Shown here in pieces: positions 23,128 through 31,343 of a stretch of DNA of 31,343 nt. The translations under genes were made by a program, and so were the position numbers. The notes beneath the pieces were generated by a model that saw only the letters and a list, made by a program, of their open reading frames with translations, searched no databases and was not told the DNA's origin. Location of the stretch: NCBI GenBank assembly GCA_009602725.1, contig WELB01000162.1:20063-51405 (forward strand), read 5' to 3'. Position 1 is the first letter of the stretch. Every line of letters starts with the position of its first letter. The DNA is from Spirogloea muscicola (taxonomy: Eukaryota; Streptophyta; Zygnematophyceae; Spirogloeales; Spirogloeaceae).

Positions 23128-26100
23128 ATGCAGTCGACCTGCCATCTGCGTACAACGGCGTCAACTGAAGTTACTTGGAGACGATTCACACTGAGACGCT
23201 TGAGCGTGCTTGTCTCGTCCCGTCCTGAGACCAACCATCAAGGTTAGTGGCCTCACTGCCTTGCTTGTACATATCATGCCTTCAAATCTGTCCGCTGCTC
23301 TACCACGGACTTAGTTTGTAACTCGTACAGTCGGGTGGCTTACACGCAGCGGACGCTCGATGCCGATTAGCACGTTAGCACACTGCTGGGGGCGAGGGAT
23401 ACGTCCAAAGACAGCTGGCCGATCCCGGGTAGCTCCTGCACAGAGCCGTCTTTGGTGTGAGAAGATATGGAGTCTGCGTGGTGGCTGCAGCGCCGTCCTC
23501 ACGAATCTTCTACAATCGAGCGAACGGGATGCACACGCCGTGATGGAAAATCTTGCCCTCTTACTTGATGACAATCTGATCCTGACCACGCACGACGTGC
23601 TGCCTGAGCGCAACTCTGGTGCTGGTGGAGAGGTGCTCCTGAGCGTGACTGAATCGGACTTCGAAGGCCAGAGACCGGATGATAAGAACCTGAAGCCTTC
23701 ACCTGAAGCTGGTGGCAGACTGCAACTGATCAAGAAGCTGCAGCCTTGGAGGTGTCCATCCTCTGCTTTTGCATTTGCGATGCTCAAATCACGTCATCCG
23801 TATGCATGTCCCTTTAGGCTACAACCACGACATGGGGCCTGTATGCTATCCTCACGTCAAGAAAAACTCCCTCATAAGCACGGGACGATTGTCCTGCCTA
23901 TGGAAGATGGTCGAAGATTGGGAAGTATGAACTCGATATGGCGTCAGTCACGGAAAATCCTGGAGCTGTTGACATTGCGAACTGTCTGTCAAGACCCCTT
24001 TACTTTGGTCGTGCTCTGCTGCTTTATGTGATGCAGGGGGTTCCGATTACGAACGAATCAAGGACAAAGTTTGCCAGCAGCTAGTTTCGTTGTCTTGCTT
24101 ATGTGTCAGACATGAGCTGCTGTGTGTTCCGTGTGCCAGGTTCTTTGCTACAGACCCTGTGCTCAACCTTTCTGTCGTTGCTATCGAGGAAATTGAGACA
24201 GGCACCATGACAAAGGCAGGCCTGAAGCCGGTGGATATGACAGGTACACATATATTTGTCCACCGTCCTGAAGCATGGGCTGTTTGTGTTAGCTATCCTT
24301 AACATTCTCATCTCGGTGATCTACGACCTTAAGCTCCATATGGCTTGTCTCAGAGCGCTTGATGCACGAGCACAAGCCTGTGCATGTGCTCTGAGAGGAT
24401 GCCTGGGGACGCACCGCGCATCTGGCAAGCTCCTGAGCTCTTGAGCTCCTCATTGCACTGCAGGCCCTTGTCCCGGTGAGGGTGAGGAGGTGTATGTAGT
24501 CACTCAAAGGGGCGGACCTTCACGGGAAAGCTCGTTACATTGTTGTGCAGCGACGTGCACAACGAAGGCAACAGCTACAACGGGCCCAGTTCATGTCAGG
24601 TGGCCATTTGGGGCGTCTGCATTGCTTGCTTACAATGACCTCACTATTCTCGGGTGAATGAGCTGCTGTTGAGCTTGTGGCATCCAGCAGCTGCTCCTAA
24701 ACAATGTCACGGATATGTGATTGGCGTCACAGCTTGCTCATCAGTAACCAAGCCTGTTCTCCTGGAGCGGCTGGATATAATCAGCAAGGGAATCTTTGCC
24801 TGCTCATCCTGGCCTCCAACAAAGTCCAAGGTGAAATCAACATGCAGGCCAGTGATTCTTAGCTGCTCTGACATGTATACAGACGCTGTTCATTCTACTG
24901 ACCACTTTGGACAACTTTAGTGTGTTATTTAGGATGCCGCTGCAAGCAGAACAATTCACTTGGTATAGATGGACAGGTAGCGACTTTCTGAATCAGGTGT
25001 AGCCTGACCTTTCAGACATGCATCCATATCGCTACTGACGACCTGCTCCTGGCATCCAGGTCGAAAGGGTCTGGCCAAAGCACTTGTCTATGAGCACACA
25101 GCCATCCCCGTAGACTCAGTGCTGTCATGGCTTGAGCAGAACAGAGTAACAGAAAGGAGTACAAGTAACGCTCCAGCTCTGGCAGATCCTGTACTGTTGC
25201 CTTCACCAATTGTTAGGCAGTACATGGCAAGCACAGTCGGGGGTCTTTGGCAGGCCAGCGAGGCCTGTACAGATACAAGCCCTTCTAGCGACGTGGTGCA
25301 GGAGTCAAGCCCACCCGCTAGGAGTTCCCCGGCGTCCCCGCCAGGCACAGAAGCCTCAAGCGAAGACTCGTCTCAACAGAAGCAACATGCACGGTATCAA
25401 CAGCGTCTGGCCAGGGTCCTTGACATCAGCAATGAGGAAATTTCACCAATGGACCTCACGAATTCCAATTCTGCTTTATGTGACGGCGCTGACGCAGACA
25501 ACTCACTTACGCCAGTGCCGAAGTGGGGCAACCTCGATCCAGCTGTCGAGCAGTCTGGGATACCACTTCACGGCTCCCAGCTGCAGCTGCAGCAGCAGCA
25601 GGAGCCGGAGCAGCAGCAGGAGCAGCAGCAGGAGCATGGGCCAGCCTTTGCTGCCAGCCTGTGGAGCGAAGGCGATGGCCTTGACAATGTCGTATCTGAG
25701 GTACCTCTACATGAGGCAGCTCCCTGGGCGTTTGGCAACTCAAGCGACAGCATCTCCATCAATGATTCCGAGCAGGCTGATGATGTACTCTCTGCGCCCT
25801 ACTTGAAGACTATGAACGAGCCAGACCTGCTTAGGGGGCTTCCATTCAGTGATACAGCTGCTCAATTTTGTGAAAGCCGAACTCCAACTTCCTCCTCCGA
25901 GATAAGAGCTCTTTATGTCACGTCAGACATGGAAGAGGAGGAAGGATCCTTTCCGGAAGTCGTGAGGATTGAGCACCAGGCAGAAGCACCCAAACACAGC
26001 CCGGCCACTTGTTCGATGCAGAAGTCCGACTCTTATGCACAGGTTCTTGGAGCAGTCAAGAAGGCGGCCCTTGAATACGAAACCATGCTCCGAAAGCTGG

Positions 26101-26540
26101 ATCGTGAGATGGCTGCCCAATGTGGCCCTCGGCGCATGGGAGGCAGCCAAGTTGTTGATGCAGAGATGACACCACTTACTACAGCATTGGTCTCCTCTCA
26201 TAGCAGTGACGCTGCATCTGAGATGAGATGTGAACCGGCAGTTGCTTACGAGGAAGTCCACGAGAAAGAAGATAAGGGCAAAGCACCGTGGCAACGTGTT
26301 CGCAGCGGTATGAGTACCATAAGTTGTGACTCCCTGGAGAAGATGGTGCACAGCCTTGACCTTGAAGTCAAGGAGTGGGTCAATGCGAGAAACGAAAGGG
26401 TCGTCAACCAAGAGCTTGACAAGAGTACACCACAACATTCATCTCCTCAGAGGTGCGCAAGCGCCCTCCAAATGCAAGGCAGTGGTAAACTTACTACCAA
26501 GGAATGCTTTAGCTCACTGCAGGATCATTTGAAAGAGTAA
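23128..26540 (+). CDS. Trypsin-fold-like protein, probably catalytically dead, with long disordered acidic tail (6 exons)
   Basis: Exons 23128-23242, 23331-23751, 24140-24243, 24464-24653, 24733-24830 and 25060-26540 join in phase and give 802 residues. Residues about 105-330 read like a chymotrypsin-like (S1/Trypsin_2) domain: LALLLDDNLILTTHDVLP with His126 where the catalytic His sits, FFATDPVLNLSVVAIEE with Asn188 where Asp is expected, GEGEEVYVVTQRGGPS, and CSPGAAGYNQQGNLCLLIL, where the usual GxSG nucleophile motif reads GAAG (288-291). If the alignment is right, Asp and Ser are both lost and the protein would be a pseudoprotease. A segment AKALVYEHTAIPVDSVLSWL follows. Residues about 350-802 are low-complexity, rich in Ser, Glu, Pro and Gln, with a Gln/Glu tract (25582-25636) and a predicted helix near LEYETMLRKLDREMA. 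The first exon and the region before about residue 100 are not conserved, so the start is tentative. I do not know its function; chloroplast or nuclear location cannot be told. Confidence 0.68.
25573..25636 (+). repeat. CAG/GAG trinucleotide tract coding for Gln/Glu repeats
   Basis: CAGCTGCAGCAGCAGCAG-type triplets interrupted by GAG and CCG encode LQLQQQQEPEQQQEQQQEHG in the disordered tail of the protease-like protein. It is a probable length-variable coding microsatellite. Confidence 0.85.
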
Positions 26541-27698
26541 TGTAATAAGAGGTGACCCTCAAACTACAAAGGTGTGCATCTCAGTCTTGTTATGGGGATC
26601 CGAATAAAGCTGTCTGTCTACCTTGTCATATAGCCAGAGGCCGCCCCTGTCAAGCAGTCTTGCAAGAACGTTGCTTGAATACAGCTCTTTTGGCTTTGGA
26701 CTCTCTGTCGATCTGTCCTTGATGGTTTCTAAGATTAAGCGTGGAATCTTGGCAGAGTGGACGGAAGCATGGAGGCAACTCGACATCGTGAGCCAGGCAG
26801 CTCTTACGAGAGCAAACAGGTGATGAGAAGATTACATATGCCACTAAGATACCCAATCGTCACTGCTGGGTGTGCTCTGCAACCATGTAGTACCTGATAG
26901 TGTTACTATCTTCAATACATTGTCGACCATACCATGTTCCAGTGCTTTTGTTGCCTCAATCTAGGCTGCCCAATCAAGCCCAACCCAGCAATGACGACAT
27001 TTTTGATTGCAAACTGAAGAGAATGGGGCTCATTATGGTTGCCTGGTGCAGGGAGTCACTTTGACGCTGGAAAGCTAAGCGACCTCCCAGTCTTTGACAT
27101 CCACGGAGATGGACTGAAAGAGTCCGGAGACAGTACTTCTTAGCAGTGATGCTCAGAACCTCAAGCACCACTACATGCAAGTGGCTGTGCAGCACTTCAC
27201 TGTGCTGAAGTAGTAGCGATGCAGTGCTGAAGATTGGCTGAAACGTGCCAGAATGTCATAGAGATGCTCATTGACAATGACAAGGGCTCAAGTCAGACTC
27301 CCACATTGCAAAATACCCAACCCAACACCCAACTGTAATTTCAAATACTGGGTATGACATCTGAAGCACAATGTGATCTCTGCACGGGCACAAGCTGCAA
27401 CCAGGACAGTGGCGGATTATTGAATGGCTCAATGGCCTCCTCAGTCTGACATTGGCAGCACGAGGACGTGTAAGGTTGACAATGTCCAGTTGTGTGTTTT
27501 GATTGAGCGCTCCATGAGCACGCCTGCTCGAGTTTGTCAAGTGGGGGTCATAGGCACGCTAATGGAACAAACACAGCGCTGCGAACAACCGAGGATATGA
27601 AAGAATCTGTACAATTACTATACAGTTCCTGGGGTGTTCTACAGACCTGTTGATTGACGCATGCAGGCAAACGCCGTCGGGCGAGCTTCCCGGGCAGC
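26541..27698. other. Convergent intergenic spacer
   Basis: A 1158-base region between the protease-like gene (plus) and the transporter gene (minus). It holds both 3' UTRs. Short open frames (for example minus 27540-27268) show no family motif. The only signal noticed is an AATAAA at 26603. Confidence 0.6.
26603..26608 (+). terminator. Possible poly(A) signal AATAAA
   Basis: A canonical AATAAA lies 63 bases downstream of the stop codon of the protease-like gene and is followed by a T/G-rich stretch (about 26611-26630). The green-algal TGTAA motif also occurs directly after the stop (26541-26545), but it is too close to be the likely signal. Confidence 0.35.
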
Positions 27699-30600
27699 CT
27701 AGGCATCAGCTTTATCTCTTTCTATGCTCTCAATCATCTGTTGTGCTTCTTCTTTGGCTGCCTCAATGTCGCTCTCTGTTGGCAAAAGCCCCAGGAAAGG
27801 TAAGAGCAGCAAAGAAGATAAATTGCAAACCACCAGCAAACTTGCGAGGTTGTCGAAGTTGGCGCTTGTAATCCCAAGCAAGTGCGTCAAGCCACCCCCC
27901 ACCAATCCACCAGTCACACCACCACCATTACTGATAGACATGAGAGTCGCAAACAAGGTGGCCTCCACTCCAGGAGGGCAAAGGCGAGCTGAGAGGACCA
28001 GCACGGGCATGAAGGAGACCTGCGAAGACAGCAAGAGCTTACAATAAGGATGCAATGCCAGCCCAGAGTTGCTTGCAGTTTTGCTGCAGAGAACATCTCA
28101 ATCGTTCTACTAACTTTGGAGCATTTACCTGGCCAAGAACACCAAGTATCAGCGAGTCCCCAACAGCAAACCACTGGTCACTGATCCCAAGGCTTCTATT
28201 GATACCCGTCACAAGCAACAACTGCAGGATGCAGACAAGGCAGCACAAAGACAGCTGTCAAACTGAGTGTCCCTTGAACCTCAGGGAGAAGCAGGGCTAC
28301 TAGTTGGATGACATGGTATATGGTGGCAAGACAAGGAATCCAAGGTGCAGTCAACAAGAGAAAAACTTTGAATAGACACCCCATGTGTCACCCTCCATGG
28401 CACTTGCTCGTATCATTGTGTTGTATCAAATTTGGACAAGCAAGCAGAGGCAAAGCTTATCACCTGAGTAGAGCCTAGTACAGCTCCTGTTATTGTCGTC
28501 CAGAAGAACAACTTCCTGAGAGGTACCTCTTTCAAGTACGCATTAAACGTAGCAACTCCCACTAGAGAGGCAATTGATGTCACCAGCCGCACCCGTCCAA
28601 GAAACTCCGGCCCAAAGTGCAGCTTGCCAGTCCTGTTGCACAGAGCCCCAAGTCTGTGGTCACATTCCTCGTGTCCAATCTCTCTCGTAAGCCAGCCAAC
28701 AGGCGTTGTCCAGCACAGGCAGTGCAAGTTGCAAGTCATATCAGCAATGGAACAATTACTCCTTGCAGCTCAGAGAGGAGTTGCATAAGGTCAAGTGGAC
28801 TTTGAAGCGGCAACAAAGACAGGACTTGGCATCAGTGCAAATGACCAGGCTAAGTAAGGACGTCCGCATGGTTCTACCAGAGAAGGGACTAACATACGTG
28901 AAATAGAACATGGCAGTGTCTGATTGGGGCGTAGCCTGCCAAGCAAAGAGGAAGATGGTCGGCAAAAGAATGGTTGGTTGTCGTATTGTCTCCCAAAGGT
29001 AGGTGAGTTGGGTCTTTATTGTCGTCAGGAGCTCCGACTCTTCATTTTGCTGCACTTTCCCCGTAGAGGCTGTGTTGCTCTCGATGGCAGATGAGGAGGC
29101 AGGGTTGTACTGCACTGCACTGCTGGATCGTTTGACTGGTTCTTCCCTCACAAGTGCTGCAACAGCTGACGTCATCAGCGGGAGAACGGCAGTAACCCCA
29201 AATACAAACCTACACCCAAAAAGAGCAACCGCTCATCAGGAATGCAACATGGAGCAACAGCCAATGGCCTAAATTGACCAAATACGCCCTGAACTCCCAC
29301 CACCACCCCAGTGTACTGTTGGTGAGGTCAGAGACTTGGGACTCCTGAGGCCACATGTCTTGAGCGACACTCCTCTGTTCTTAAGGCAATCACTAGCTTC
29401 CACTTCGCCTATCATGGCAGCAGACGAGCCAGGACGGCTGCACCAGTGGACAGATGTGGGCAATTGCAAGTTGAAGCGCTGACTTGAGCACCCTTGTAAC
29501 AACATCAGCAACTTGGACAAGCTCTCATCAAGGTTCAGGCTCAACTCCACCAAAAACCAGAGCTTGGCTATGCTGCCTTGTGGCCTTTGGAGCAAGGCCC
29601 TCACCTAGTCCCAAAGGTCTCTACAAGAGACCCGCTGAAGTAGGCACTGATGATGCCCCCTGCAGCCGACGAGCCCCAGCACAGTGACTGCAGCGATCCT
29701 GCCATGCCTTGTGATTCGCCCCGGGAACGTTCAACCACCATTGAGTCCACGACCTGCAAGGCAGGTTCATGTGTATGGTAAGCCACAGACACCAATTTGT
29801 CACTGGTGCAGGGGTCGTTGAGCAACAATAAGCATCAGTACAATCAGCTAACCACCAAACATAACTCAATCTCTGGCATCCTCTCCAACTACAACGACCT
29901 GGAGCTACCAGACTCTGCAGCATCAACTTACAACTTTCGGGCTGGAAGACTCGTACCAAGACCCATATACAGCTCACAACGCCTGGAGAATGTTTGCCCA
30001 GAGCTCTGGTGCCTGTTCCAGCAACTCAACACATCCAAGAGAGCGATGAAGAGGAGCTGAGTATGATGAGAGTCTCTGAAGCTCACCACGTCGGAGAAGG
30101 CTACAGAGAGGGAGCTGAGGAAGATGAGGGCAACAGCAGAGTACTTGTTGTCCACGAGGAAGGCGAGTGCGCTCCAGGACACAGCCCCAAGGAGGCCGCA
30201 GAGGACCAGGTAGGACCTTCTCCGGTAGCCAAACAAGGGCAGTCCGTCACTGCATTGAGACGAACAAAGGCAGCACAAGTGAGAAAATGCAAAGCCCCAA
30301 AAGCGGCAATTGACAAGTTTGGCTCTCAATTATTACAACGCAAGGCTGGGAATGCAAACTCAGGCCTCAAAAGCCTGCTTGCTCGTCAGGGTAGACATGG
30401 AGTAGCAAGTCATATTCCATCTAGGTGGACTGCTCCGATTGCAGGCGGCTGCCTGCCTCTCGCTTGCATGCGTGACGCCAACAGATTGGAGAGACCCAGA
30501 GAGGTTGATGCGCGCGGCTCGCTGGCACTCGCCTGACGAAGCCGTACAGAGGTTTGATCAGCCATGGAATGGCAGACACCCCCGAAAGCATGGCAGTCTG

Positions 30601-31246
30601 CGTCCACAACGACGCACACATCAGACGTGCCAGCACAAGAACCCGTCTATTGACGACCGTGATCACACTACACTACTGGGACTGCGCAAGAGGTAGGAGC
30701 AGCCTTGTCTGCAGCAGCCGATGCACGACGTGCACCGGAGCAGCACCAGCTGACCGAGGGAGACGAAGCCGGCAGCCGGACCTCGGCAGGGTCCAAGCCC
30801 AGGTCGTCCTTGAGGAAGAAGCTGACGGCGAGGCGGGAGAGGCCCAGCACGCCCTGCACAAAGTACACGAGCGCGATGGCCACGGTGTCCGGCGAGAGCT
30901 CCACGCCAAAGAGCCTGGCAGGCCCCTCTTGCAGTGCATCGTCGCCGGCGGCGACGTCGTGGGCGGCGGGCTTGCCACCTGCTGCGCCGTCCGCGGATGG
31001 CGGCGCCCGGGGCGGCGCGCGAGCCGCCGGCGCTGCCTCTGCACGCGCAACGGGACCCGACACAGGCGTGTGATGGGCATTGACACCCATAAGGCGCAGC
31101 GAGGAACATGGGCAACTGTCTGCGCGGGCCGGAACGCGAGGGCGCAGGCGGAGGACGGACGACGCCGGCTCAGTGATACGGAGCGAGCGCGGCGCGGCGC
31201 GGCGCGAACCGAGAGCTCGGCCTCTGCGGCGGATGCGCCCTGCCAT
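27699..31246 (-). CDS. FBT: Plastid folate-biopterin transporter (BT1/FBT family, 8 exons)
   Basis: This BT1-family major-facilitator protein moves folates and related pterins across the plastid envelope; plant and cyanobacterial members transport folate monoglutamates. Exons: 31246-30782, 30597-30533, 30249-30087, 29753-29605, 29209-28898, 28632-28464, 28221-28129, 28019-27699. They join in phase to 578 residues, close to the plant plastid form (about 560). Residues 1 to about 110 are Arg/Ala/Ser-rich with few acids, like a transit peptide. The body has [140 protein letters not shown] and [17 protein letters not shown], all typical of the family, and about twelve hydrophobic membrane segments. 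The second exon ends at a GC rather than a GT donor. A Ser/Asn/Glu-rich loop (about 300-335) separates the two halves. The start at 31246 has a GGCCATGG context; its promoter lies beyond the window. Confidence 0.96.
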
Positions 31247-31343
31247 GGCCCCTGCGGGCGCGGCCGCTGCAGCGACCGGCGACTGCGGGATGGGCTGCGG
31301 CGGCTGGCGGCACTACCGCGATCGCGGCGACGGCGACGGCGGC
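31247..31343. promoter_or_regulatory. GC-rich 5' leader or promoter edge of the transporter gene
   Basis: The last 97 bases are extremely GC-rich, ending in GGC repeats at the window boundary, like the other gene starts here. It is likely 5' UTR of the transporter gene on the minus strand; another gene may diverge from it outside the window. Confidence 0.45.

Noticed and set aside
24343-24400. Inverted repeat GAGCACA / TGTGCTC near 24368-24391
   Set aside because: Only seven base pairs with a ten-base loop inside an intron, which is expected by chance at this length.

Overview
This is nuclear DNA from a photosynthetic eukaryote of the green lineage. The genes are cut into many short exons by GT-AG introns, mostly about 100 to 600 bases long. 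Several start with Arg/Ala-rich presequences of the kind used for import into organelles, and the best family matches are the plant forms (plastid folate-biopterin transporter, ISS1/VAS1-type aminotransferase, SWC5). A green alga, perhaps an early-diverging streptophyte or a prasinophyte, fits best; the species is not identified. Family assignments come from recognising conserved motifs by eye, not from a search.

I rebuilt eight genes by joining exons whose splice phases agree. Left to right: (1) minus strand 7281-1897, ALG12 mannosyltransferase of N-glycan assembly, 20 exons; (2) plus strand 7467-8981, a small conserved, probably plastid, protein of unknown function; (3) minus 11321-9403, NTM1-type alpha-N-terminal methyltransferase; (4) minus about 16275-13088, a SURP-like + CCCH zinc finger + SRI-like RNA-processing protein; (5) plus 17079-20236 (possible upstream starts at 16893 and 16914), ISS1/VAS1-type aromatic aminotransferase; (6) minus 22645-20711, SWC5/Bucentaur subunit of the SWR1 chromatin remodeller; (7) plus 23128-26540, a trypsin-fold-like protein that seems to have lost catalytic residues and carries a long disordered tail; (8) minus 31246-27699, plastid folate-biopterin transporter.

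The layout is regular. Genes 1/2, 4/5 and 6/7 are head-to-head pairs, each sharing a very GC-rich, GGC/GCC-repeat-laden 5' region. Genes 3 and 8 also begin in such islands. Pairs 2/3, 5/6 and 7/8 converge tail-to-tail, with spacers of 421 to 1158 bases. The long gene-free stretches are 1-1896 (a CA microsatellite and a small tandem hairpin repeat) and 11322-13087 (with a strong inverted repeat downstream of gene 4). No mobile element, rRNA, tRNA or CRISPR was recognised.

The genes are mostly housekeeping and do not form one pathway. The most interesting points are the degenerate protease-like protein divergent from SWC5, the conserved unknown plastid protein, the domain mix of gene 4, possible dual targeting of the aminotransferase, a GC-AG intron in the transporter, and telomere-like motifs in two of the three shared promoters.
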